25,980 nucleotides of DNA. Source: a virus. The notes below the pieces were generated by a model that saw only the letters and a list, made by a program, of their open reading frames with translations, was not told where the DNA came from and ran no database searches. A program made the translations under genes and the position numbers. This document shows positions 13,503 to 21,178 of this stretch, one piece after another. Every line of letters starts with the position of its first letter. Position 1 is the stretch's first letter. The stretch is from IMG/VR virus record IMGVR_UViG_3300037234_000491, positions 1 through 25,980 of that record; one strand, given 5' to 3'.

Positions 13503-14098
13503 AAATAAAAGAGATGAAAGTTGAGCTATGCCAAAGAATAGAGATAAAAGACTTTGTTGAAAAATGGCATTACTCAAAGTCTATAAATGGCCTTATGTCA
13601 GACTATTGCTTTAAGTTGACTTATGATAATAAAATGATTGGAGCTATGATATATGGCCGTGTAGCAATGGCTAATGCATGGAAGAAGTACACATCAAAAC
13701 CAGAAGATTTAATTGAGCTTAGAAGATTGTGTTGCATAGATGATACGCCAAAGAATACGGAAAGTTATTTTATTGGAAAAACATTAAGATATCTTAAAAA
13801 TAATACTGATATAAAAACCGTTGTTTCTTATGCTGATACAATGCAAGGCCATGAGGGTATAATATACAAGGCCTCTAATTTTAAATACTTAGGATTAACA
13901 GCAAAAGGGAAAGTCATAATGCATGGTGAAAAACAATATCATGATAAAGCTGTAAGAACTATGTATAAAGGAAAATTAAAACCATTTGCATCAAGATTAA
14001 AGGAGGCACTAGAAAACGGAACCGCTTATTACAAGAAAACAACTGGGAAGCATATTTATATATTTAATATTGAAAAGAAATACTATAGGAGAGGTTAA
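13499..14098 (+). CDS. Mom-like adenine modification protein (199 aa)
   Basis: This is a predicted Mom-family protein. In phage Mu, Mom turns adenines into N6-carbamoylmethyladenine, which protects phage DNA from restriction. Family-like blocks appear in order: WHYSKS (residues 23-28), MIGAMIYGR (46-54), LIELRRLCC (71-79), SYFIGKTLRYL (89-99), VVSYADTMQGHEGIIYKASN (108-127) and FKYLG (128-132), consistent with the GNAT-like Mom fold. The C-terminus is basic. Length is close to that of Mu Mom. The ATG overlaps the upstream zinc-ribbon gene by four nt and lacks an RBS. The base modified, and whether it matches Mu, cannot be read from sequence. A terminator follows at once. Confidence 0.8.
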   Translation: MKIKEMKVELCQRIEIKDFVEKWHYSKSINGLMSDYCFKLTYDNKMIGAMIYGRVAMANAWKKYTSKPEDLIELRRLCCIDDTPKNTESYFIGKTLRYLKNNTDIKTVVSYADTMQGHEGIIYKASNFKYLGLTAKGKVIMHGEKQYHDKAVRTMYKGKLKPFASRLKEALENGTAYYKKTTGKHIYIFNIEKKYYRRG

Positions 14099-14103
14099 CA
14101 AAA

Positions 14104-14129
14104 AAAAAGGAGCAATCAAGCTCCTTTTT
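14104..14129. terminator. Bidirectional terminator between Mom-like gene and chaperone
   Basis: The ten-base-pair stem AAAAAGGAGC / GCTCCTTTTT has a six-nt loop. U-tracts exist on both sides: five T on the plus strand and eight on the minus. It ends the plus-strand cassette and the minus-strand sheath-tube-chaperone operon, and overlaps the stop codon of the frameshifted chaperone extension. Confidence 0.85.
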
Positions 14130-14304
14130 ATTTCTTCTTATCCCCAAACATAGCATCATGTTTCTTCTGGTCAATTTCATTTGCTGTATTTGCCATTTCG
14201 TAATCTAGGGCTAAATCGTCCCATGATTTGCGTTTTACATACCAAGATGGTAAAACCTGGAATCGGGTACATACTACAAATACCCAATTAAGGACTAATT
14301 GAAA
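14128..14304 (-). CDS. Frameshift extension of the tail assembly chaperone (E'/T-like, 58 codons)
   Basis: The -1 frame relative to the chaperone is open from 14322 to a TAA at 14128 and has no start codon with an RBS. Its encoded sequence (QLVLNWVFVVCTRFQVLPSW... to KKHDAMFGDKKK) has the hydrophobic start, Trp residues and charged helical end typical of the E' or T regions that bind the tape measure. It begins exactly where the chaperone gene ends, next to a T5 run and a hairpin. I infer a fusion of about 228 aa made by a low-frequency -1 frameshift, as in lambda G-GT and P2 E-E'. Confidence 0.65.
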   Translation of the reverse strand, partial: FQLVLNWVFVVCTRFQVLPSWYVKRKSWDDLALDYEMANTANEIDQKKHDAMFGDKKK

Positions 14305-14307
14305 AAG
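14285..14307 (-). promoter_or_regulatory. Putative -1 frameshift site: T5 run plus hairpin
   Basis: On the minus strand the in-frame codons TAC TTT TTC AAT TAG contain C-TTT-TTC. CAATTA-GTCCT-TAATTG then forms a hairpin directly after the T-run. The heptamer is not canonical because its first base is C, so the tRNA re-pairing in the P site would have one mismatch. Confidence 0.5.
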
Positions 14308-14813
14308 TAACCCGCTATGAATTTAAGATCCTGCATGTCTCCTACTTCTAGATTACTAAATATTTCATCGTTTGAAATTCCAGACATTGCCATAATTACT
14401 CTTTCGGCTTTTATATCGTCCATTGTTCCGAAATTGATTTCTTTTAATTGTACGGATTGAGTTTTATTTTTATCATTAGTCCATTTGATACTTTTTACTG
14501 TTGCCATTGTAACTTTACCGAATGAAATTTCCTCAGTAACAATAGCCTGATCTCCACCTGTCATAACAGGTTCGTTTAATTTTAACACTATTTTATTTGT
14601 ATCGTCGTTAAAGCTGATTTTACCAGACATTATTTTGCTGATAAATACATCCGCATCGACTCTTTCCTGTTGAATGTGTACCGGCATATTGTTCATTTCA
14701 ACGGTCATTTTTTGCTCGACTACTTCCATAGAGATATTAAACCCGAAATATTTAGTAATTCTGTTTAATTCTGCGATTGCTGATTCTCTTGATAATACAT
14801 TTTCATTGTCCAT
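14295..14813 (-). CDS. Tail assembly chaperone (Mu gp41 / TAC-like, 172 aa)
   Basis: The protein is expected to coat the tape measure during tail assembly and is not in the virion. Residues about 50-110 hold the beta motif IVLKLNEPVMTGGDQAIVTE and ISFGKVTMATVKSIK. The C-terminal helices AERVIMAMSGISNDEIFSNL and DMQDLKFIAGYFF match the Phage_TAC pattern in which a final Asp-Leu-x-x-x-x-x-x-F helix ends the protein. The N-terminal extension (residues 1-45) is longer than in Mu. The RBS is AAGGAA, nine nt upstream. It lies between the tail tube gene and, past the plus-strand cassette, the tape measure gene. The frameshift extension begins at its last codons. Confidence 0.75.
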   Translation of the reverse strand: MDNENVLSRESAIAELNRITKYFGFNISMEVVEQKMTVEMNNMPVHIQQERVDADVFISKIMSGKISFNDDTNKIVLKLNEPVMTGGDQAIVTEEISFGKVTMATVKSIKWTNDKNKTQSVQLKEINFGTMDDIKAERVIMAMSGISNDEIFSNLEVGDMQDLKFIAGYFFN

Positions 14814-14847
14814 GATGAATTCCTTGTGTTTTTTATTCCCTTATAAC

Positions 14848-14882
14848 AAAAAAAGGGTAACTAATATTACACTAGTTACCCT
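14848..14882 (-). terminator. Terminator or attenuator between tail tube and chaperone
   Basis: A ten-base-pair perfect stem (AGGGTAACTA / TAGTTACCCT) with a nine-nt loop is followed on the minus strand by seven T residues. It lies 14 nt past the tail-tube stop and about 35 nt before the chaperone ATG. No clear promoter follows, so it probably lowers rather than abolishes chaperone expression. Confidence 0.8.
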
Positions 14883-14895
14883 AAAATTAAAAGAC

Positions 14896-15303
14896 TTAAG
14901 TCCAATACCCGTCATTAGGGTGTACAGAGTAGGCGACTTTACCCTCTCTGATTGTAGACATTCCGTCGGCTGCATTATCTGGAAGAACCATTGCTCCACC
15001 TGCTGCTACTGATTCATAACCATCTGCAAAAATTACAGAACAAGATACCGGAGTACCTTCTCCACATAATTTCATTGCATCGTCTAAAGATTTGAGAGTA
15101 CCTTCAACATGACTAACCCTCTCTTCTAATCCTGACATTACACCAGTGGCAACATCGACTATAAAAACAGGTTTACCATTATTGGTTTCCTGTTTTTCAG
15201 AAATATATCGACCGCCTTTTGTATATGCAGGGTCATTATCACCTGATAAAGTACGCTCTAAACCGTTAACTATGAATTTTCTTATTGCTCCATGTACTGA
15301 CAT
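14896..15303 (-). CDS. Tail tube protein (Mu gpM-like, 135 aa)
   Basis: The order VNGLERTLSGDNDPAYTKGG near the start and alternating strands with HVEGTLKSLDDAMKL and VSCSVIFADGYESVAAGGAM fits the beta-sandwich of Mu-type contractile tail tubes, whose members recurrently carry an NG motif in the first strand and a Gly/Asp-rich C-terminus. Position directly after the sheath gene and before the chaperone gene is the standard tube location. The length matches tube proteins. GGGAGG lies six nt upstream of the ATG. Confidence 0.75.
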   Translation of the reverse strand: MSVHGAIRKFIVNGLERTLSGDNDPAYTKGGRYISEKQETNNGKPVFIVDVATGVMSGLEERVSHVEGTLKSLDDAMKLCGEGTPVSCSVIFADGYESVAAGGAMVLPDNAADGMSTIREGKVAYSVHPNDGYWT

Positions 15304-15316
15304 ATTTTACCTCCCT

Positions 15317-16885
15317 TTATCCTGCGATTATGATATTGACCGCTGTTTGATCTGTGTCAATTTGAATACCACCAACATTAATTCTATTGTTTCCTGATAA
15401 TATTACAGGGATAACAAAATCAAATCTGTCTGCGTTACTATCTGATGGAGTAACTGTTGTATTATTAAGAGTAAATAATGCTACGAATATCCATGCTTCT
15501 TTTTCTAGTTGACTTGTAACTAATGCCAATCCAGCGTTTAGAACACTTGCGTCAATTGCGTTTGCACTCTGTTTAGTTGCTGCAATACTATTTACAATTG
15601 CTCGACCTTTATTATCGTCACCGTTGATATAAATAGCGTAAAGGTTTTGGATGTTCCACGCTTTCCATCTGTTAACCTGGAATTTAAACGGTGCATTTTG
15701 ATTACTTTGTGGTTGCCAGTAACTGGTCATATCACCAATTTTCGCTAAATTATCAGCAAACATAATTGGAGTTATACCAGCTTTAACGGCTAGATCTCTG
15801 TTATCGTATGCTTTGCCACCTTCTTTATACATTGCCCAATCTTCTTTTGGATCTAATGGTCCATATAATTCAGATAGACCTAAATGTGTATAAGCTCTGG
15901 CAGATTCAAACATTGATGATACTTCCATAACGCCGGAAACATAAGCTGCGATTTCATAACCAAGTTCTGGATAATCTGGAGCTTCTAGTCTAACATTGGC
16001 GCAATCATTCTCTCGACCATCTGCTAATGCTAGTGCTGCAACTAATCCAGCGTTACCACCTGCAGTGTCACATGTAAAGATTGATAGTGGTCTATAATCT
16101 CTAGGGTCGTATTGTCCTGTTTGATCGTTAGGATTGCCAACTGTTACGGAACCGCTATCAAGTGCCAATTCTGCTTCGTATGGTTGTATAACAGATGTAT
16201 GCCATGGTGTTGTCTCGGCAATTACATAATTCCATAAATCTGCTAAATCGGATGATCCTGCACCGGCTAAAGTACTTGCAATATCTACAGTCATATCTGC
16301 TGGTAATAAATCAGATTCTTTTTGATTTACTGTTACACTTAATTTAGATGTTGTAATATCTGCGGTTTTAGCAACTATTGTTACAACTCCGAGAGCTACA
16401 GTAGCAGTAAAAGGTAGATTTGCATTTGCATTTATAGCATCGTTTAATAATTGCGCTATAGCATCTGGGGTATCACCTGAACTGACTCCGATTTGGATTA
16501 CATCGTCTAATAGATAAGATCCTACACGGAAAATATAAGAACCTGAACTTGTTGCATCTACTGCAAATGTAATAGTTTTGGTTTCTTTAGCTCCACCACT
16601 CGCTGCATCTAATGCTAAACAGGTTAGAGGTATTTGACCACCTGCACCTTTGAAATGATATATAGCCATTCTGTGTAATTGAAAACCGAACCCGAAAGTC
16701 TCGCCAGCTTGTTTTGCTGTTAAAATTGGATAGGCTTGTCCCGGTACTATTTCGGTTTTAAGTGGGTCATATCCACCAGCTAATAATTTATCAGCTTGCA
16801 AAAATGCTTTTAATACGCCAAATATAGCTTCAATAGTAAATGCTGTAAATATTGATGCCACGGCGTTATTTGGTAAACTTGCCAT
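15317..16885 (-). CDS. Contractile tail sheath protein (Mu gpL-like, 522 aa)
   Basis: The protein forms the sheath that contracts to drive the tube into the cell. Evidence: length near 500 residues, an N-terminal domain with YPILTAKQAGETFGFG, a beta-rich insertion around residues 95-215, and a C-terminal half with LSIFTCDTAGGNAGLVAALA, LEAPDYPELGYEIAAYVSGV, RDLAVKAGITPIMFADN, and a long GRAIVNSIAATKQSANAIDA helix followed by the handshake-type beta end. The RBS is AGGAGC. Together with tube, chaperone, tape measure, J and gp48 it proves a myovirus-type tail. Confidence 0.85.
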   Translation of the reverse strand: MASLPNNAVASIFTAFTIEAIFGVLKAFLQADKLLAGGYDPLKTEIVPGQAYPILTAKQAGETFGFGFQLHRMAIYHFKGAGGQIPLTCLALDAASGGAKETKTITFAVDATSSGSYIFRVGSYLLDDVIQIGVSSGDTPDAIAQLLNDAINANANLPFTATVALGVVTIVAKTADITTSKLSVTVNQKESDLLPADMTVDIASTLAGAGSSDLADLWNYVIAETTPWHTSVIQPYEAELALDSGSVTVGNPNDQTGQYDPRDYRPLSIFTCDTAGGNAGLVAALALADGRENDCANVRLEAPDYPELGYEIAAYVSGVMEVSSMFESARAYTHLGLSELYGPLDPKEDWAMYKEGGKAYDNRDLAVKAGITPIMFADNLAKIGDMTSYWQPQSNQNAPFKFQVNRWKAWNIQNLYAIYINGDDNKGRAIVNSIAATKQSANAIDASVLNAGLALVTSQLEKEAWIFVALFTLNNTTVTPSDSNADRFDFVIPVILSGNNRINVGGIQIDTDQTAVNIIIAG

Positions 16886-16901
16886 TATTTTGCTCCTTTT
16901 T

Positions 16902-17531
16902 TTATATTGGGTTTGTTGTGTCGGTTTGTATATTGTCCGACCCGTCGAATGCTACGCCTAATTCTTCATTAATTGCAGCTTCGTCTAATTTAAATTTAAA
17001 CTCTGATCTATAAATACAGGAACCACGGTCTGAAATTGTCGCACCTTGTGGGGTAAATTTCTGTATTGATTGCGGATATTTGTTTGCTCCGATATCTAAA
17101 TCCGTTCCGTAAGATTTCTCAATTCCTTCACTTGGTGATCCTTCGGCTTCTCGCCTGTCCATGATTGCACGAAAGGCACAGATTGTTAAAACTTGTCCTC
17201 TTTTTTGCGCTTCTCTGACAGATGAATTATATCCCTCGGGATTATCCTCGTTTTTAAGTGGCGCTCCGAAACCGTATTGGTCTACTCTAATAATAGAATC
17301 GGATTGTTGTGTTTCTGTTGCCGATCCACCAGACTCTGAAAATGTAATACTAGGAGAATAAACAGCAATTGCACCCTGTAAATCGGAACCGTCAAAAAAT
17401 CCTTCAGGTGGTTCAAAATCGATAAATTTAATTTTATTAATGTCTGCGTCGATTTCTTCACTAACTATTTTTTGATTTATTATGAATTTAATTTTATTCA
17501 TAATCGGTGTTTGTAATGCAAAAACTTTCAT
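16902..17531 (-). CDS. Hypothetical neck / tail-terminator-position protein (209 aa)
   Basis: The start at 17531 is chosen because the ATG overlaps the upstream stop as TAATG, with a GGGGGG run about 11 nt upstream; a longer ORF from 17549 has no RBS. The protein is acidic with beta and loop composition (KFIDFEPPEGFFDGSDLQGA, SPSITFSESGGSATETQ) and ends in a flexible polar tail. I recognise no family. In Mu-type genomes the gene just before the sheath encodes a neck or tail terminator protein, so that role is inferred from order only. Confidence 0.6.
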   Translation of the reverse strand: MKVFALQTPIMNKIKFIINQKIVSEEIDADINKIKFIDFEPPEGFFDGSDLQGAIAVYSPSITFSESGGSATETQQSDSIIRVDQYGFGAPLKNEDNPEGYNSSVREAQKRGQVLTICAFRAIMDRREAEGSPSEGIEKSYGTDLDIGANKYPQSIQKFTPQGATISDRGSCIYRSEFKFKLDEAAINEELGVAFDGSDNIQTDTTNPI

Positions 17532-17914
17532 TATGTTAAATCCCCCCATTCAGTATCGTCTGGTTTACTTTTTGTAATAAAAAATAAATCCCCTGGTAAT
17601 TGGTTGTCATGTTTTGGGATCTCTAACACATAATCAGCGGGTGCTGTGTATGCATTCGGTGAACCCGTCATTGTCCAACTATTATCGGGGGCTATTCCGA
17701 GATTAAAAAGCGTATCTTTGTCAAAATAGATAGATGATTTTGCACCCATAATTGGATCATTTAAATTATCTATTTTTAAAACATGCTCGACATCGTTCCA
17801 GATTGGGGTTAATCCCTCGTAAATAGTCCCCTGTTTATCAGTTAATGTAACTGTTACAGAAAAGGGTACTACGATTTTTTTAGTCAATCTGGCGTGTTTG
17901 TCGAGCAAGTTCAT
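17531..17914 (-). CDS. Hypothetical head-tail connector-region protein (127 aa)
   Basis: The protein looks beta-rich (KKIVVPFSVTVTLTDKQGTI, PADYVLEIPKHDNQLPGDLFFI) and has no signal peptide or TM. The size suits head completion or head-tail joining proteins (compare lambda gpFII), but no family motif is certain. Its stop overlaps the next start by one nt, and one nt separates it from the preceding stop, so the three neck genes are tightly coupled. Confidence 0.6.
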   Translation of the reverse strand: MNLLDKHARLTKKIVVPFSVTVTLTDKQGTIYEGLTPIWNDVEHVLKIDNLNDPIMGAKSSIYFDKDTLFNLGIAPDNSWTMTGSPNAYTAPADYVLEIPKHDNQLPGDLFFITKSKPDDTEWGDLT

Positions 17915-17915
17915 G

Positions 17916-18230
17916 TTATTTTTCCAACTCCGCTTTTTTCGCTTCGATTAGTGCGGATAAATCTTTACCAGATGTTCTATCGGTAAATTCAATTTCCAAT
18001 TCACCAGCTTCTTTTTCAAGAGTTATTCGAGCGTCAGATTTACCTTTTTCTTTTGGCTCAACTATTTCCGGCTTATTATCAACAACTATCTTTCTGAGTT
18101 TAAGACCTGGAATATTTTTTTCCATAACCTTTAAATCACCTGGGGTTAATTTTAAATATTCGTCTTTAGATTCGATTTTACCGCCTCTAAGACCTTTTTT
18201 ACTGAACGTTCTATTTGGTATTAAATACAT
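17916..18230 (-). CDS. Hypothetical protein after major capsid gene (104 aa)
   Basis: The N-terminus is basic and Gly-rich (NRTFSKKGLRGGKIESKDEY), the middle is Lys/Glu-rich, and the C-terminus is helical (DLSALIEAKKAELEK). In lambda the equivalent place holds FI, a packaging accessory; the charged, flexible composition would fit, but there is no clear sequence evidence for that. GGGAG lies eight nt upstream of the ATG. Confidence 0.6.
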   Translation of the reverse strand: MYLIPNRTFSKKGLRGGKIESKDEYLKLTPGDLKVMEKNIPGLKLRKIVVDNKPEIVEPKEKGKSDARITLEKEAGELEIEFTDRTSGKDLSALIEAKKAELEK

Positions 18231-18241
18231 TTATTTTCTCC

Positions 18242-19489
18242 CTATACTGTTGTTTCTGTGTCGATTGTAGACGTAATATCTAAAACTTCGGGGGCATAAA
18301 TTGGGGCATGTTGTGTAGATGCACCAAAACCATCATCTTGACCAAGAGGGTAAAGGTTGACCATCATTGTCTCTGTTGGAATTCCAGAATTACCGATAGT
18401 TAAACCTGCTATTGCTGGAACTTGTATTATTCCTTTTTTACCAATAGCTTCAGTCATAATGCTGTCTTTTGGCGGTACTTTAGTTCCAGGACCATAGTAT
18501 GCTCTATAGTATGATGGGTCAAAAAGTCCTACACATATAGTTTCGCCTTTTATCCATGATTCAAAATTTGAACTTGAATCATCTTCTATGGTGTCGTAAC
18601 CCTCAGGAAGAGTAAAAAGGTGTACTTTTACATTTCCAAACTCTTCACCTCTTAACCAACCACCGTACTCCATACCATTGTTAATTAAGAAACTAAATGG
18701 CTTTGGTTCGCCATTATCTGGGTTAAAGTTGTAAGTGTTGTTTAATTTATTAACGTCTGGACCTTCTCCTGGTCTTTGGTCTCTGTAAATAGCTCTTAAA
18801 TTTGTCATTGCAGAATCAGATAAAAAAGCATATCTAAGTTTATTATTATTAATCTGAGAATGTTTTCTAATTGCTTTAAAAGCTAATGCAATATCTGTCC
18901 AAGGTTTTGCATTAGCAGCATCTGACCATGCAGCTGTTACTGTTCTATTTCCAAGAGCGGCAGATCTAGGGAATACTAGTTTTGTATCACCCTGGAAGTT
19001 GTCTTTAATTTCCATTTCAGAATCAAAGTGGGATTGTTGACATAATTGCTCGTTTTTTCTAATAACACGGCAAATCATATCAAGAGATAATTTCATAAAC
19101 CAGTAACGACGTCTAAATCTTTTTCGTTCGCCTTTATCTCCACCTGAAACTCTTTCCGGTTCACCTTGGATTCTTTTGTTTAAGGTTCCTTCAGGTAGTG
19201 CCATTTTTTGTTCTATTAAAGCAAATAAATAATCATCTGCACCAGAGATCCCAGGTCTAATAGTGTTATTATCTGCACTTGATCCAGAACCGACTAGACG
19301 TCTAACTAATGGGGCAACCTTTTCATTACCCTTAAAAAGTTCTACGGTAATTTGATCTGAAGCCATATCAATTATGGCTTGTTGTAAATTATACATTGCT
19401 AAAAATGGAGTTGCAATTCTCGCAAGTTTTGCACTCTGATTCATTTGGCTATTCATTACGAATCTAGTTGTTGTAATTGTACTTGACAT
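18242..19489 (-). CDS. Major capsid protein, lambda gpE-like (415 aa)
   Basis: This is the expected HK97-fold shell protein. Support: encoded directly after the decoration protein, preceded by a strong GGGGAGG RBS, a length slightly above that of lambda gpE, and family-like composition, with LFKGNEKVAPLVRRLVGSG near residues 50-70, a basic KGERKRFRRRYWFMKLSLDM stretch (about 118-137) that could be the E-loop or N-arm, and a C-terminal domain with RYAFLSDSAMTNLRAIY and KVPPKDSIMTEAIGKKG. The assignment leans on order within the lambda-like head module as well as on sequence feel. Confidence 0.78.
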   Translation of the reverse strand: MSSTITTTRFVMNSQMNQSAKLARIATPFLAMYNLQQAIIDMASDQITVELFKGNEKVAPLVRRLVGSGSSADNNTIRPGISGADDYLFALIEQKMALPEGTLNKRIQGEPERVSGGDKGERKRFRRRYWFMKLSLDMICRVIRKNEQLCQQSHFDSEMEIKDNFQGDTKLVFPRSAALGNRTVTAAWSDAANAKPWTDIALAFKAIRKHSQINNNKLRYAFLSDSAMTNLRAIYRDQRPGEGPDVNKLNNTYNFNPDNGEPKPFSFLINNGMEYGGWLRGEEFGNVKVHLFTLPEGYDTIEDDSSSNFESWIKGETICVGLFDPSYYRAYYGPGTKVPPKDSIMTEAIGKKGIIQVPAIAGLTIGNSGIPTETMMVNLYPLGQDDGFGASTQHAPIYAPEVLDITSTIDTETTV

Positions 19490-19490
19490 A

Positions 19491-19874
19491 TTAAACGTCC
19501 TCCCCTGCTACTTGAATTGCATTAGTTCCACCTTGAACTATGATTCTGTTGTTTTCTAAGATGTTAAATAAATAATCATCTAAAGTTAAACCGGCGCCAA
19601 CTAACATATCATCATTGATTCCGCCTGTTATTCCTGCTGGTGCTGTTACGTCTCCACCTGATGGGTCGGCATCTGCTAAAAGAATTCTCCATCCAGTTTC
19701 TAATACACCTCTGTCTGCATCAAGTGCAGCTCTATATTTACCAGCATCAAATACTAAAACCTGACCTTTTAATAAAGCTCCAGCTCCAGTAATTAAGGAA
19801 TCTTTATATCTATAATCAACGTCATGTACTGCAAACATTAATTCATTGTAATTTAATCTTGTTTGTGGTGCCAT
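19491..19874 (-). CDS. Head decoration protein, lambda gpD-like (127 aa)
   Basis: A trimeric capsid-stabilising protein is predicted. The sequence has the gpD outline: an N-terminal arm, then LLKGQVLVFDAGKYRAALDA, a GWRILLADADPSGGD strand region and a C-terminal NNRIIVQGGTNAIQVAG. Its position between scaffold/protease and major capsid is the lambda D position. The ATG overlaps the protease/scaffold stop (TAATG), with GGAGG seven nt upstream. Confidence 0.75.
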   Translation of the reverse strand: MAPQTRLNYNELMFAVHDVDYRYKDSLITGAGALLKGQVLVFDAGKYRAALDADRGVLETGWRILLADADPSGGDVTAPAGITGGINDDMLVGAGLTLDDYLFNILENNRIIVQGGTNAIQVAGEDV

Positions 19875-20302
19875 TATTTCGCCTCCAGTTTTGGTAATTC
19901 AACGCCCATCATTTCGGACATTTCTTTTATATCTGCTTCTGCTGTTAATTCCTCTGAATCTGGAACTACAGGTGTAACAGGTGGTACAGTTTCTTCACTG
20001 TTATTTTCCTGAATACCTGCAGCTGCTAATCTTGCAGTCTCCGCATCCATTAATGCAATAGTAAAATCAGAACTTGCTGTTGCTCCCTCTTTTGCCATTT
20101 CCTCATTAATCATTGTTACCTGATTTGGGAATTTTGCTAATAGTGGGGTGAACCCTGCTTTTCTGTTTGTTTCTGCTGTTGCTTTTGCGTCTCGCTCTGT
20201 TAAAGTAGCGTTAAAAGATTCGCTTGCACTTGCTACTGCTTTTGTAGCTATATCAGAACCGAACTTTTCTAATGCTTCTTCTGACATTGTAATATCTGCC
20301 AT
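19874..20302 (-). CDS. Nested Nu3-like scaffold protein (142 aa)
   Basis: The ATG at 20302, in frame inside the protease gene, is preceded by GGAGG with five nt spacing, one of the strongest RBSs in the window, formed by codons Thr-Glu-Glu-Gln. The product begins MADITMSEEALEKFGSDI, is helical and acidic with a Pro-rich linker (VPPVTPVVPDSEE), and ends at the protease stop. Lambda makes its Nu3 scaffold from an internal start in gene C in the same way. Confidence 0.72.
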   Translation of the reverse strand: MADITMSEEALEKFGSDIATKAVASASESFNATLTERDAKATAETNRKAGFTPLLAKFPNQVTMINEEMAKEGATASSDFTIALMDAETARLAAAGIQENNSEETVPPVTPVVPDSEELTAEADIKEMSEMMGVELPKLEAK

Positions 20303-21178
20303 TTGTTCCTCCGTTTTAATTTTTGGTTTATCATCAATAGCGGTGGTGTCCCGGCTATCATCTTCTAAAATAGAATCTGTCATTTCGTTTTGTATTCCGT
20401 CAATCATTCCTACTTCAAGGGCTTCACGTGCTAACAATGTTGCACCTTTTCCGTATGTTTTTCTAACGTTTTCGGGGGTGGTGTTCCGCCCGTCTGCTAC
20501 AAAAAAAGTAAATATATCTTCCATTTTAGTTGTATGTGCTTTTAATCTTAACCGATCCTCTTTTTTTGATGGATCAATTGTTTTAAAGGGTGCATTGTCA
20601 GAGACTATTGTATATTTAACAATTCCTGATGCTCTGTCTTTTGCGGTTGTATCTGTTATAACCATTTTTACACCTAATGATCCAGATTCACACAACTCAC
20701 CCTCTGCTTCAAATATATCACATTGTGAGCCTAAAAACAAACCTGCAGAACAAGCCTGCCCGTGGATTATGCCTTTTGTCGGTTTTTTTGCGTTTTTTAT
20801 TGCTAATGCGGTTTTCTCTAATCCAACTAAATAACCGCCAGGAGTATCGAAATGCAGTTCATGTCCTTTTACTTCTGGATCGGCTTCACCTTTTGCTATT
20901 GAATCCATAATTTCAGAATAAGCGGTAACTTCCATGCCAAACATAATAGCGCATGGGTCTATTTTTGGCTGTAAAACTCCGACGATATTAATATGGCTAA
21001 TTCCTGATTCATCTATATTAAAAGATTCCTTTTGACTATCCCGTGCATCTGAAATTAACTGAATAGTGTTTTTAACTTCATCGGCTGCCATATCTCCACG
21101 CATTAAGGATATATTGTTCATATGGGAAATATAGGCGTTTAATTCGGGTTCGTTCATGCAAAATAGTAATCTAGGCAT
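19874..21178 (-). CDS. S49-family head maturation protease with C-terminal scaffold (lambda C-like, 434 aa)
   Basis: The head protease cleaves scaffold and portal. Counting from this start, residues about 55-215 form the S49/SppA-like domain: DTPGG at 111-115 (oxyanion loop), GQACSAGLFLGSQCD with the presumed nucleophile Ser144, and GSLGVKMVI at 166. Residues about 295-434 are a Glu/Ala/Met-rich helical tail matching an assembly scaffold. The start at 21178 is preferred over 21217 because AAGGAG lies ten nt upstream. It overlaps the portal gene by eight nt. An in-frame internal start at 20302 with GGAGG would yield the scaffold alone, as in lambda C/Nu3. Confidence 0.82.
   Translation of the reverse strand: MPRLLFCMNEPELNAYISHMNNISLMRGDMAADEVKNTIQLISDARDSQKESFNIDESGISHINIVGVLQPKIDPCAIMFGMEVTAYSEIMDSIAKGEADPEVKGHELHFDTPGGYLVGLEKTALAIKNAKKPTKGIIHGQACSAGLFLGSQCDIFEAEGELCESGSLGVKMVITDTTAKDRASGIVKYTIVSDNAPFKTIDPSKKEDRLRLKAHTTKMEDIFTFFVADGRNTTPENVRKTYGKGATLLAREALEVGMIDGIQNEMTDSILEDDSRDTTAIDDKPKIKTEEQMADITMSEEALEKFGSDIATKAVASASESFNATLTERDAKATAETNRKAGFTPLLAKFPNQVTMINEEMAKEGATASSDFTIALMDAETARLAAAGIQENNSEETVPPVTPVVPDSEELTAEADIKEMSEMMGVELPKLEAK

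Noticed and set aside
20148-20834. 228-aa plus-strand ORF opposite the head protease
   Set aside because: The sense strand shows clear S49 motifs and an internal scaffold start; this ORF is Ser/Ala-rich antisense sequence without RBS.
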